64,000 bases of DNA from Chrysoperla carnea (taxonomy: Eukaryota; Arthropoda; Insecta; Neuroptera; Chrysopidae), in contig NC_058337.1 of NCBI RefSeq assembly GCF_905475395.1, positions 92,684,368-92,748,367 of the forward strand. The letters run 5' to 3'. The position numbers and the translations under genes were made by a program. Under the pieces are notes generated by a model that saw only the letters and a program-made list of their open reading frames with translations, was not told the origin of the DNA and searched no databases. Positions 36,995-48,541 of the stretch are shown here, piece after piece. Each line of letters begins with the position of its first letter. Within the stretch, counting starts at the first letter, position 1.

Positions 36995-37687
36995 GAAAGT
37001 GTCTTTAGGTTGTGTCAACTCCTCATGCTTTCTTTCCAGCCTCTTCATGTCGATATATCATGTTAACAAAAATTATACAGATAAAAAAGGGCGTTTCCTA
37101 CCAAACACTTTTATATGTAGTACTAAAAATAGTACTTTTATTTTAAATTTTCTAGGTGTTATTCAAAGTCAATTTCTGTGATATGTATGATTTGAAAAAA
37201 AAACCAATAACGTTAGATAATATAAAGTGTTTCAAAATTGCACTACAAAATCGCATTATTTTAGGGTCGTGTTTTTTAGTACAAAAAGAAAAGTTCATGA
37301 ATGTTAAATTATCAAAAATGAGAATTTTGGGCATTTGAAATCACCTGAAACAGTCATTAAGTTAGCGACGAGAAACATCATAATACAAAACTTGAATTAG
37401 GCATTGGGGCGAATTTAAAATTTGAAAAAAAATTCATAGTAACATATGACTGAAAATCATTTGTTACTGAGATATTGGAATTTCAAGAAATAAATTACTT
37501 AACAATAAAACATTCAAAGTAATTGTTCAAAAGGGCCAAAGACAGATTATTTTATCGGTTTAAAACATATCTTTTAAACAGGTAAAACTAATCAGATCAT
37601 TTTGGTCAAATTTTCTGCTTACCAAGTGATCGAGAATGTTATTCATCAGTGCAAATGAAAAGAAGTTACTACTTATGAATATGTTAC
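36995..37687. other. AT-rich DNA with no gene seen
   Basis: Two 60-codon frames overlap on opposite strands at 37152-37338. Neither has a motif and each is the other's complement, so both look like chance. Nothing else is recognised. Confidence 0.4.
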
Positions 37688-37814
37688 TAGAGTTCTATCA
37701 AACCAAAGTGGCACTGAGCAAGAGAGAGTGTATGATGAATGTATATATGTATATACGTACACTCGTATCTACACTCTTTCTTGTTCAGTGCCACCTTGGT
37801 TTGATACAACTCTA
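37688..37814. mobile_element. Mini fold-back element, family C copy 1 (TA-flanked)
   Basis: The 127-base hairpin has arms of about 46 bases, left starting TAGAGTTCTATCAAACCAAA and right ending as its imperfect complement (..ACAACTCTA), around a loop of about 35 bases. Arms share AGTGGCACTGAGCAAGAGAG, matching the perfect-armed copy at 60791-60909. TA sits at both ends, consistent with a Tc1/mariner-type TA duplication. No coding content. Confidence 0.8.
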
Positions 37815-39554
37815 CAACTGATACTAGCACGGACATACTACCTGAAACGAATACAGTTGAGTCTCAATAACTGAAATCCGAATACTTTTCGTCCATCTTT
37901 GAAACCGCTCCCTACGCCTGGTAGAGAACAATCACATAAATAGCCCTAGTTTTTAGATTTGGATTATCGAGATTTTACTGCACAAATAAAATTAAAAAAT
38001 TCCTATAAGCAAATAAATTCATTCGTATTATTATTACAAGATAAGGTCAGATACAGATACAGATAGTACCGATAGACAAGATATCATACAGCACATAAAA
38101 TACCACAAACTGATCGTATATATCTCTGGACATGGTTTAATGCTTCATAGCATTTGTAGAGTATGCGGCCAAAAAGAACATAATATGTGGTAGTAGGTCT
38201 AGGTATATACAATATACAGACATTCATGATAGCTTGGAAGGTAAAAAGAGCTATTATCTATATGTATAATATGTATGTATATATACATATGTACAATCTT
38301 AATCGTATAAAATTATATGTATCTGAATAAAAATTTGTTCTTCGATGCTCAGGCTTTACTGAATTCAATCCTTTGAATATGATCGTTTTAGTTGAATAAT
38401 TGCAATTCTTACGAATCTGATGCACTCGTGAAGTTCGTTTTGACATTTTTCGACATCTCTGTCTGTCATGGTGAAATAAGTCCAGTCTATGACAGAGGAG
38501 TGCGTACTAATAAAAAACAGTAGCAAACTATCGAATTACTCCCAACTTAGATGTCCTACTATTAGCAGCAAAACATCTTAATTTATTTTATAAAAAAAAA
38601 ACTGTATAATCCATGCAATGATTCAACAAACATGCTTCAATTGAGTTATTTCAAATCGGGCGTATGACACCTAGATTTAAATGTATTATTTGGTTTCGGA
38701 TTCAAAGACCTAATACATACAAAAATACTGATGATAATTGTGTTTTGAAGCTACTAAATAACTATAAATTTTTAATTATTATAAATAATATTGGCAATGT
38801 TATTTTTAAACTACGTATCATTCATATAAACTAAAATGAATAAAATTATAACAAATACTCAAAGAATATAAACGTTTTGAAACACAATGTGAAAAGCTAG
38901 TAACATAATAAGTGACTTTGACTTTGACTTTGATAAATTTTCTCATTGATGTTACCTACTCTATTTTATATAATTATGAAAGTGGTATGTCAATCGCCGT
39001 GTTACCGCTGTGTTATTCCTTTGAAAATTATAGTAACATTTATTAACATAACTTTATTATTCCCATACATTATGTTATATAATGGTTAATTATTACAAGC
39101 AAATTTAATATAAACCATTTGTGTGTGCTATTTTATTTCCCTCACTATTTAAGTGCTTTTCCCGTATCAATGTCAAATATAGACAAATGCAACCAATATA
39201 ACTTAAACTATGGGAAATGTAAGACTACAATTCTTTGTACAAATTATAAGTGGCAGTTTTTTAAAATTATAGTGTACAATCATATTGCACATCAAATATT
39301 GATTCTACTGAAAAGTAAAAGAATAAAAAACATTATTCTCATTTTCTATCTCTGAATAAATGTAATGCTTGCTTTTAGTGTTCCAATAATAAACTTGAAT
39401 TTGTACGTGTATCAGGGTAAAAATTTTATTCTCAATAAAAATTAACAACACAAATATTCTTGGTTCATTGCATATTGTATATTATTTGTTCTCCTATGTC
39501 GTTTTTGGATTTATATTCGTATAATAAGGGTTTAATTTTAACATGGTTATAGTA
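37815..39554. other. AT-rich DNA with no gene seen
   Basis: A short (CTTTGA)n tract lies at about 38911-38935 and a (GATACA)n tract near 38050. The 78-codon frame at 39119-39355 has no motif. No gene is supported. Confidence 0.4.
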
Positions 39555-40062
39555 ACAAGTGAAAACAAACAGTTGACTGAGTTAATTGGAGAAATACCAT
39601 GTATAGACAGTGTTGATTACTCTGTCACGTTACACATACATACATATAACTGATACACAAACTTGCGCTCTCACGGGTAAACAGTGATGTTTACGAAAAA
39701 ATGTTTCAAACAAAAGTTGTTTATTATTTTATAAGAAACATTTTTTACAGTTAAACTTTTATTCTATCTCTAACGGTTTACAAGATGGGTTCTACGGACC
39801 TAAGACCCAATTGACCAATGTTGGTTATTTACGAAATCGACCTCAGTTTTTAAATCCTCAGTACGCTATAAAAATTCCAGCTTGATATCTCTTTTCGTTT
39901 TTGAGTAATCGTGATGACAGGCGGGCAACCGGAAATGGACTAATTAGGTGATTTTATGTACACCTATACCAAAATTTTGTTCGTAGCATCAATATTTTTA
40001 AGCGTTATAAACTTGGTACTAATCTTTGTATACCTTGGTATATTTCATATATACATGGTATA
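39555..40062 (+). repeat. Dispersed repeat family A, copy 2
   Basis: Begins ACAAGTGAAAACAAACAG and ends near ATATATACATGGTATA. It retains the GTTTACAAGATGGGTTC block and the terminal short frame (here MYTYTKILFVASIFLSV, diverging afterwards). Shorter than the other full copies because of internal deletions, including loss of most of the GGAC-rich tract. No target-site duplication was identified. Confidence 0.8.
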
Positions 40063-40374
40063 ATAAAAATATGTACCTATTAATGTTAGGTATGTGTAAT
40101 ATTATTTATTCATAGGTCGTTTATCGTAGGTCGTTTAAATAATGGATTCCATTCAAAAAAATTTAATATAAACTCGTCTGCAGTAATTATTACCATGAAG
40201 TTAGTTTTATAGCAGTACACTTACTAGATCATCAAAAACTTTATGGACATATTTTGGAATAGTACATATTATTTTTTGAAAAATTTTAATGTCCTATAAT
40301 AACAAATTCAACGTTGAAACATTTTTTTATCAGAGTAGTTTTTCAGGTCTCATTTTTACACATTCCGTATCTTT

Positions 40375-40680
40375 TTTACCCCGTCTAGAAAGAAGGGTGT
40401 TATAAGTTTAGAGTGTCTATGTATTGGTATCTGTGTGTCTGTCTGTGGCATCGTAGCTCCTATAGGTTCGCACCATTTTTGATTTTTGTTTGAAAGGTAA
40501 TTTGATCGAGGGTTGTTTTACCCGTGTTTTAAGTGCCAATTTAGGATCTCATATACGAAACAGCTAGAAAAAAAGCGATAATATTAAAACGGCTGAGTAG
40601 ATTTCCTTGAAACATAGCTAAGAACACTCTTGATTAAATTACCATTACCATTTAGGACCTACGATGCCACAGTTAATTCA
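40375..40680. repeat. Two oppositely oriented pieces of the ACAGACAGACAC-type LINE/SINE tail
   Basis: At 40375-40560 the tail is inverted (TGTGTGTCTGTCTGTGGCAT, then TTTTGTTTGAAAGGTAA). At 40608-40675 a second piece runs forward (GAAACATAGCTAAGAACACT, then CCTACGATGCCACAG). Together they form a head-to-head composite of two insertions. The following 40700-40930 is cryptically simple, with repeated GAGTTG/GGGTTGAGTTGA motifs. Confidence 0.5.
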
Positions 40681-41589
40681 ACTTTACTCATTGTCAGTCA
40701 GTTAAGATAAATTTTGATTTTTAGTATATTGGGTCAAATTGTTTTGAGTAGAGTTGGGTTGGGTTAAAAGTTGAGTTTTTTGAGTTTTAGGGTTTTAAAA
40801 CCAATTCAACTGACTTTTCTCCCGCAATTCATTTGAATATTCTTCAAAATTGGGTTTTTGGTCGATTTTTTTATCGAGAGCTGTTCCAGATTGAGTTGGA
40901 CTGGGTTGAGTTGACATGAGCTTGCTGGTTTTGGGGTTGAACTTTTCGGATATATTATTCAGAGAAAATAAATAAATAGAACTAAACTCATGGTTTCAAC
41001 GAGAACATCAGAAATTTACGAGAATTCAACAAAAAAAGACGCGAAATATAGACACCTTGGATATTAGGATATTAACCTAGTTTTTTGGTACTTTTGACAT
41101 GAGTATATTATCTTGCATATTTAGCCGTGCAACCGTATCATGTTCGGTACAATTATTGAAATTACGGTATTTCCTCATACTGTACATACTGTACACATAG
41201 GACGAACATTCAGTATTAGCTCGACTAACGCCACCCCGATTTATGCAAATTCGATGTTATGCGACTTCTTAATCATCCTGTTTTACATACTATAACCTTT
41301 TATTTATGACCGAGTTATCACTCGATCCTACCTATTGCGTACGTTCGAGGTATGACTATACAATATTATGACATTGAAAAAATATAAACAAATCAGGAGC
41401 GTTATAAAACTAAATTGCTTTAATCTTACTACCATATTTTGATAAGCATAGTCTTCTTACGAGCCTTTATTTAACTTGCAATGTATGAATGTATGCATGA
41501 ATGAATATGTATGTTTGTCCGGGTGGAATCTTCTCAATTTTGAAACAGCTATCGCCAACCGATTTAGCTGAAATTTTGCTACAAGTTTT
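40681..41589. other. Cryptic simple sequence and unassigned DNA
   Basis: GAGTTG-rich sequence to about 40930, then unassigned DNA with slightly higher GC around 41160-41350. No coding sequence recognised. Confidence 0.35.
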
Positions 41590-41866
41590 TATTTTTATTT
41601 TTAAGGGACAAGTTTTTATTGCATTAAGAAGTAGAAAATAATTTTTTATTTGAGTCACTCATACACGGCTATTTGTAGATTGACGCGCTCAACATCAAGA
41701 ATAAATCGAAAAATAAGTAGGTATGTGGAGTGGATGATATTCACTTTGATATTTTAAATTGAACGCCTCAAGCTTTTACTAATAGTCCTGTATGAATGAC
41801 TTATAGAAAAAATTATTTTCTACTTTTTAGTGCAATAAAGGCTTGTCCCTTAAAAATTATTTTTGA
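41590..41866. mobile_element. Fold-back element with arms of about 100 bases
   Basis: The left arm (about 41590-41692) includes TTTTTAAGGGACAAG and AGTAGAAAATAATTTTTT. The right arm (about 41755-41866) carries AAAAAATTATTTTCTACTTT and GCTTGTCCCTTAAAAATTAT as its reverse complement. The loop is about 60 bases. Pairing extends inward to GACGCGCTCAA / TTGAACGCCTC with mismatches. It has MITE-like architecture without coding capacity; no clear duplication of the target was seen. Confidence 0.65.
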
Positions 41867-42870
41867 TTAAAATTTTTATTAAATTAGAAAAAAAAGTATT
41901 AAATTATTTTGATTGTAATAAAAAATTTCATGTTAAAAACGTGAAATGCTCTGCCTGTATTATTACAGGTAACTTATATTGTGGACCCGTTTTAAAGTTA
42001 TTCGATTATTTTATATCTACTTACAGTTTTAAAAGTATTCTTAATTAAAATTCAGTTTTATTTGAGAAATATATTCTGTTGGTAATCGAATAAAAAAATA
42101 ATTTTCTTTTTATTAAGTTTAAAAAATTAATATTCAAAGAAATCCAAAATTTATATAAAATTTATAAAAAAAGTTAGTATTTGCTTCTTTTCATAACGAT
42201 AATCCAACAATTTGGAATAAAAAGGATTTGGAATAAAGTGGAAATAAATTTTCAGACACTAAATACAGTTAAAATTGAATCATACAATTATACAGACGGA
42301 CGCTACTAACATCAATAAGAAATGAACCTCAACGTTATACGGGGTACCGACCGTTATAGTCTTTAATAAAATTACATAAAAATGTAATAATTCTATCTAT
42401 TGTAGTGGAAATTAATAATAATATACTATAAAACACAAATTTAATTACCTTTTTCCTTATTAAAAAAAATTATAGGTTTATTGTAAAAAAAAACACTTGG
42501 TTTTTATTTCATTTTTTTTCTTCTTTTACTTTCATAAAATGTTGTTTCTTAAAGTAAAAATTATTCAAAATTGTTTTTAATAAAAATTAATTAATATGTT
42601 TTATAAATTCAAAAAATATATGATTTAACGGTGTAAGAGAAATATAGGTTATACGCATAATATATTTATATGTTTTTAATTAGACACTTATTTGCATATT
42701 TATTAAAAATAACAACATAAAAATTCACTGACAAATTAAAATCAAAATTTGTTTGTTTGTTTCGTGCGATATAATATCGTATATTCATCTCAATAAAATA
42801 AAGTAGTTTTAACCCTTCTATTGAGCAAAAAACAAGCCAAATTTACAAAATTTAAAAACTCTAAGAAGAA
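41867..42870. other. Very AT-rich DNA with no gene seen
   Basis: Extremely AT-rich interval. A 61-codon frame at 41863-42048 partly overlaps the fold-back element and has no motif. Nothing further recognised. Confidence 0.4.
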
Positions 42871-43165
42871 ATTTTTCGGGTACGGAACCCTAAACTCGCA
42901 CATGAAAGGTTTTTTAGAACATCCTCCATTAAATTACCTTTTTTCTTAGGGCCTTCTCCAAACTGAACCGATTTTGAGGATCATCGCCTATGTTTTAGTT
43001 GTTTCGAGTACGGAACACTAAACTTACACTGGAAACGTAGCTAAGAACACTCCTCATTAAATTACTTTTCAAACGAAACAAAAAAAATTGAAATCGGTTC
43101 ATCCGTTTAGGCGTTACAATGTCACAGACAGACACACAGACACACATAGGTCACTAATTTTTTTT
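42871..43165 (+). repeat. Non-LTR-type tail with internal duplication of GGTACGGAACC block
   Basis: TTTTTCGGGTACGGAACCCT near 42873 and GTTTCGAGTACGGAACACTA near 43007 start two successive versions of the same block, each followed by a CATTAAATTAC motif. The second continues to AAATCGGTTCATCCGTTTAG, ACAATGTCACAGACAGACAC and a CACACA run. This is a partial internal duplication, or two nested insertions, of the tail class also seen at 26.7 kb. Confidence 0.55.
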
Positions 43166-43364
43166 AATCGAAATTTTTACCCATATGACTCTTAATATTG
43201 TCGGAGAATTTGGTACGATGATCCAAAGACTCACTATTCAAGATATGCGCGAATATTTCAAGTTAAAAACGTAATTTTATGGCTTTCTCGAATAGTTGGA
43301 GAGCTAATGGCCTCTACGACATACCCATTTTAAGAGAGCTAAAAATTTCTTTAAATATAAACTT

Positions 43365-43544
43365 ATGTTTTGTATTATTAACAGTGGAATGACAGGTATA
43401 TCCGAAGTAGGGGTAAATCACTTTAACAAAGCTCAAATTTTTGGAGGAGTAGCAGTTGATACTTATATAAACACGAAACAAAAAATGTCATATCGTAAGG
43501 TTTGTGGAAAATGGCTGCCATATCAAGTCAACGATGTTACTTGA
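43365..43544 (+). other. Unassigned 59-codon open frame
   Basis: The frame from ATG 43365 reads MFCIINSGMTGISEVGVNHF and ends KVCGKWLPYQVNDVT before TGA. Its codon composition is more balanced than that of the AT-driven chance frames nearby, and the frame is open to 43308 upstream. The C-terminal SYRKVCGKWLPYQV weakly recalls the (K)VCARWVPHxL segment of mariner transposases, but nothing else fits. It may be an old transposon scrap, a small gene or chance. Confidence 0.2.
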
Positions 43545-46464
43545 GATAAAATGTATAACTAGAAATGGGTATATACAACACAGAAGTCCTTAAGCGAGGA
43601 ATAAGACTTGGATGAAAAATAATGAGAATGAAATACCAATTCATATACTAGTTCGAGATGCTACCGAGATGATCATAATCTTCCCGTTATGATCCAATCA
43701 ATTTTGGAGAAAATGAAATATTTGAATAAATTTAATTTTTAATTTTGTATCGGTAAGTTAGGCCTCAAAAAATGAAATTGAATGACTGTTCGAAAATGCG
43801 CTCCATAATTAGTCATCTAATAATTATGTTATTCTACCTAACATCAGTTTCACCATACTTGTAACAAATGACTTGAAATTATGTCCGTGTTTATAATGTC
43901 CGTGTCTACATAGTCTATAATGCGAACAATCATAAATAACAGGGCATTCATGAACTTGAACACGGCAAAAATGTATTTATTGACCACATATATTGACGTG
44001 CACCAAGGCTAATAACATGTGGGCATAGATATCTTCATAAAATTTGATCCTTCTCTTGTAAGAGCGAAAGCGATCAATAAGTACTTCTGGCCACCTGATC
44101 GCTTTTTCTCTCACACACATTTCCGTACGCATTAACTTTACGACTGGATAGGGAACGCTCAGTTCATTATCTATTTCTATGTATTATGCTCAATTAATCT
44201 CAAAAGGAATATTGACTACTTTCAACGTTGTTTATGATTATATTTATGTTATGTATACTCGTCAATATATTTCCAGCAGTAAGTCACATTCTCATTGTGC
44301 TCATCACATGAAATGTAATGGTACTATATTTGGAATGTTTTAACTCGTGAGTTTATAAAGGCATAGAGAATGCATTAATGAGTCTGATGAGCTGTACATA
44401 TATAGTAGTAAAATAATCATTCTAAATCATCAAATATTTCTTTAATTAACAAAATTTTGTCATCTATAAATCTAATTGGGATATATGATGCATCTGAATA
44501 ATTATATTTTGTAATAATTAAGTGATGTTATCCACACAGGCGGACTTAATTTCATTTCCGGTCGTTTATTTACTAAAAGAAAATAATTTAAGTAATTATC
44601 ATTATTGTGGCATAATTTTATATAAATTGTAGGTACAAATTTTAGTTTTTTAAATGTATTTTACAGATATACTCTTGGCTGATCAAAAGTGGCTTTCCCT
44701 TTTTAATCTAGTAGAATTCAGAGGGATTAATTTTTTGGCGCAATGTGTTGCTTGAATCGGATCGATATTAAAGTGTTTTTAGAAAGCGGCTCAGGGGATT
44801 CCCAGTTAGGTACATTTGATAAATATCTGTCAAATCGTTTAAAATAGATATACTTTTTTTTTACTGTATTGTTTATTGTAAAGATCTTCAAATAACTGGA
44901 TGCGTAGACCAATGCATTCATTTATTTGCCACCAAATTATTTGAGATTTACACTGGAAATTCTAATTTTCTACATTCATTAACATAATTAGTAATCTATA
45001 TTTATTAATTTCTATTACAAATTTTATATTACGTTTAAAAAATTGAAACATAATCGTATAGCATGCATTAAGTATTTAGAACTATTATACGGAATGCAAT
45101 CAATAAATATACGATTTATACAGAGTTGTATTTACCTAAAAATAATGACACATTTAGAGAAATTAATTTAAAAGTTCAAGTTTAATGCAAACCGTAGGGG
45201 AAGGTGTACTACCTACAAGCAAAATTTAAACTTATGTGCTTTTGAAAGTCATTTTTTAAATATCACAATGGACATCGTCTCAGTTTATAGCACTGTTATT
45301 CCTCGACTCGATGTATTTTTTTTCAAATAAATGAATTTTTTCTAGAATTTTAATAATAACTTTTGATAAAAACGTGTTAATCTTGGTAAATGAAGTATAA
45401 TCCATGGTATAATTTCAGAACGTATCATCATGGATTACATCCTGATATTTCTAAGATCACTAGCCCTGTTTCTACACGGTTTTTTACACGCATTCTCTGA
45501 GCATCCAGCCAAGGCTTTCAATTTAACGACTCTAGGAGATTAAGACTTCGTTTTCCCATTTAAATTTGCTAACCTGTACTTGGTAATTCATAAAAAAATA
45601 AGCATATAATTGTGAAATTTAGGTTGGTACATATTACCATGTACCATGTAAAATAAGAAAGTTGTTTTTTACTAAAAAAGTAACATATTTTGTTCGAAAC
45701 ATTTTCCGCAAACCATACAGTTTAGGCAAAAACTTACTGAAAAGTTTTACCCAAAAAAATTATCCAATAAATTCAATAAAAGTTGTTTAGTTTTCTTTAT
45801 AGCCCATTTTGGTTCAAATTGAATGAACAAACGGACAAAAAACTTATTTTTGGTATCGATTACTAAACGATTTGATTTACAAAAAATGTTTGCGTATTTA
45901 TAAAGAACAACAAAAATTTTCTAATTTGAAGCGATCATCTAATGTTTGTCAGGTTTGAGTCAGAGTTAGGTATTAATAAAATCTGAAAACTTAGATCGAA
46001 TTCGATGCCGGTGAAGTATACCTTTCAAAGAAACAATTTTCATTTCAAGAATTTGCCTCGATTAAACTTATTTTCACGCATGTCAAGTTAAAAAAACCAC
46101 CCTGTATATGTAGCATATACATGACAATAATGTCAATTCACTTATATAACTTGTGCTTCCAAGTGAGTAAATTTTTTCCCACCGCTTCGACCATCATACT
46201 ATAAAATTCTGTTTTGAAGCCTATGTTCGAATTCAATCATAATAAATGGAAACAGGTAAAAATTAAGTTCAAGCAAAATAATTTTGGCTAAGTGATTTGA
46301 TATAGATTATGTTCAAACGAAAATTTGGGTAAATACATTCCTGTATATTGTTTTAAAAAAAAAAAACCAAATTAAATATATTATTGAATGAGCAATATTA
46401 AATATTTTTTTAAACGTACAACATATAATCCAGTAAATATGTATGAAAATATGGGGTTGCTGTG
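43545..46464. other. Intergenic or intronic DNA with no gene seen
   Basis: No gene recognised. A CCACCCTGTATATG motif near 46098 is of the type found at insect repeat ends. Open frames at 44727-44921 and 46313-46516 carry no motif. Confidence 0.4.
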
Positions 46465-46727
46465 CAAAAGGTCGGGTAGTTTTGATTTTTGGATATGTTG
46501 TTAGTGTTGAGCCCATGACTTAAAATCCAAGTTTTCCACCTCGGGGTGCCAAGGCGCGCCGCGGGGCGCGCCACTTTTTAATGAAATATCGAAAATTTGA
46601 CCATTCCTAAGTGAAATCTCGCGAACGGTTTATTTTACAGAAAATATTATTTTAATAAATAAAAGGGTAATAAATTTGTGACAGTTTAAGCCCAACACCA
46701 GGTTTGTAGCGTAAATAATGGCTGAAT
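46465..46727 (+). repeat. Left terminal inverted repeat of the long-TIR transposon
   Basis: Matches 47572-47833 in reverse complement over about 262 bases with only a handful of differences. Inner limit is at AATAATGGCTGAA; outer limit at CAAAAGGTCGGG. Confidence 0.9.
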
Positions 46728-46903
46728 TATAGATCTTCAAAATAAATTAACTAAGATAATTGGGATCAATGATATAGGTTGGTAAACCTGCATTATTAAT
46801 TGATCAGCTGAGTGTTAGTAGTTTAGTAAAAACAAATTAATTCTATTGTCATGTTATTGTCAGATTTGTTGTTTAAAATGATCTGAATGTTCGTGCATGG
46901 TTA

Positions 46904-47275
46904 TTGCTTAAAAGTATCATTTTTAAGATACAGAAGTGGCTAGGTCAAGAGAAAAACCCTCTTGAATGGGGCTGGGTATCTACCAGATTTGGGCTCTCTC
47001 CCCTCAAAATGGACAGAGATGCAGATTGCCGTAAAGCTGGTCTTATATGTTCTTCTCTATGCACCTGTTCTCTAGGAGAATCTTGCGAAAACGTTTCGGA
47101 AATAAATCCGTTTGAGGGGAGCTTTGAAGACGAAGACGACATGCTGGCGTCAATAAATAACTCTAAACATGAAGATATAGGAGAGTTAAATTTTCCACTG
47201 GATGAAGAGAACAAGGAGCATCAGGCAGAGCTTGAGCATTTCCATCCTGGCCCATCAAAAATGCGAAAACTTTAA
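46904..47275 (+). CDS. Cys-rich C-terminal remnant ORF inside the long-TIR transposon
   Basis: The 123-residue frame contains NPLEWGWVSTRFGLSPLKMD, then DADCRKAGLICSSLCTCSLG and ESCEN, then an acidic tail ending HFHPGPSKMRKL. The pattern WGW..(G)L.P....A...CRKaGL.Cs..C..C.G.sC.N is the C-terminal module of large uncharacterised insect and cnidarian transposon-associated proteins as I know them. In those a Cys-rich stretch (..I.C.C...C....C.C) lies between the WGW part and CRKAGL. It is missing here, so the frame appears to carry an in-frame internal deletion. A normal start is uncertain: MLKS may be downstream of a lost exon. Function unknown; probably not active. Confidence 0.55.
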   Translation: MLKSIIFKIQKWLGQEKNPLEWGWVSTRFGLSPLKMDRDADCRKAGLICSSLCTCSLGESCENVSEINPFEGSFEDEDDMLASINNSKHEDIGELNFPLDEENKEHQAELEHFHPGPSKMRKL

Positions 47276-47571
47276 ATAGATACTGTTATCGTTATTTGTA
47301 ACAAATACTTCCAAAGTGTACTGTATTGTTTTAACTAAATAGGACATTCATTGATAAAAAAATGTTAATATATAACTCCTACAAACACACTTTTCATTCT
47401 TTCTTTCATAATTTTATTAATACTTTCTTTTATTCTTTTATAGCAAATAAACTAACATACACAATTAAATTATACGGCGTTTGATTTAAACAATTATATT
47501 GTGGAAATATTTTTAAAAAATCACGATTTTCACAAATCTTTGAAAAATTGGTTTATTTTGAAGGTTTGTAT

Positions 47572-47833
47572 TTCAGCCATTATTTACGCTACAAATCTGG
47601 TGTTGGGCTTAAACTGTCACAAATTTATTACCCTTTAATTTATTAAAATAATATTTTCTGTAAAATAAACCGTTCGCGAGATTTCACTTAGGAATGGTCA
47701 AATTTTCGATATTTCATTAAAAAGTGGCGCGCCCCGCGGCGCGCCTTGGCACCCCGAGGTGGAAAACTTGGATTTTAAGTCATGGGCCTAACACTAACAA
47801 CATAGGAAAAAATCAAAACTACCCGACCTTTTG
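47572..47833 (-). repeat. Right terminal inverted repeat of the long-TIR transposon
   Basis: Reverse complement of the left repeat, from TTCAGCCATTATT to CCCGACCTTTTG. Differences include TGGGCCTAACAC versus the left-hand GTTGAGCCCA. Confidence 0.9.
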
Positions 47834-48129
47834 TATACCACAATGTATTATTTTACTGAACTAATACAATTAATATTATAATAATAACATACATATGAAG
47901 TGTTCGTTAAAATAAAAAAACATTAAAGTTACGCTAAAGTAAATTTGCAAAAGATACAACATCTTCTTGATACATTTTCATGCACACATAAACAAACATA
48001 CTGATGATGGACATATCATGTACTCATTTTAAACACTATTGTTGAAAACTATATTATTCATAATTATTTATTTGTGAATTTCTAAAAAAGAAATATTGTT
48101 GTAATTTTTAACAATACATTCTATTATTG
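47834..48129. other. AT-rich spacer
   Basis: Sequence between the transposon and the candidate exons at 48130. No motif recognised. Confidence 0.4.
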
Positions 48130-48541
48130 ATGAAAATTGATAATTTTATCAGTGAAAATTTAAGTGCGGAAAATTCGATTCCGGTTGGTGAGTGTGTTTA
48201 ATTTGTAAGCTTATTTTATTTAATGTAATGTGATTTTGTTTTGTAACACATAAAAAAAAGGAACGAAAAAAAATATTACGTTTTTGTTTGAGAATTGTTA
48301 TAAAAATTTGTTAAAGTGATTTTTCTATTTTGTTTATTTTCGTTATTCGTAATCATTATTCCAGTGTATAACGTGATACAAAATCAACGACGAGTATCCA
48401 ACAATTGTAAGTGAATTTTTTTTCTTTTTTTTTTTCTTTTTTCAATCCAATTTAAGAGACATCAACAATAACTTCGCATTGGGAAAAACATTTTTTAATA
48501 TTTTCCAATTTTTAACATTAGATCGAACATATTCCTGGTTA
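48130..48541 (+). other. Candidate short 5' exons of an unidentified plus-strand gene
   Basis: Three short open segments are bounded by good splice sites and agree in phase. Segment 48130..48187 (MKIDNFISENLSAENSIPV plus one base) is followed by GTGAGT. Segment 48365..48406 follows ..TATTCCAG, reads VYNVIQNQRRVSNN, and is followed by GTAAGT. A third, about 48459..48550, lies after a T-rich tract and ..TTAAGAG and reads YINNNFALGKTFFNIFQ.. to a GTGAGT donor; it is the weakest because its acceptor is poor and alternative AGs give a stop. The peptide matches nothing I know and no downstream exon was found in the window. It could equally be a 5' UTR region or chance. Confidence 0.25.

Larger units (their letters stand above)
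46465..47833. mobile_element. DNA transposon with about 262-base terminal inverted repeats
   Basis: Left TIR 46465-46727 and right TIR 47572-47833 are near-perfect inverted copies starting CAAAAGGTCGGGTAGTTTTG. Each contains a GC-rich core with two GGCGCGCC sites separated by a few bases, striking in this AT-rich DNA. The interior of about 844 bases holds one ORF (46904-47275) and no recognisable transposase catalytic domain, so the element is an internally deleted, non-autonomous copy. I see no clear target-site duplication. The superfamily is undetermined; the CA..TG-like ends and long TIRs do not decide it. Confidence 0.88.

Noticed and set aside
36593..37048. 151-codon minus-strand open frame
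   Set aside because: It lies opposite the tRNA-derived SINE and its target-site duplications; the protein has no motif, so it is a shadow of the repeat.
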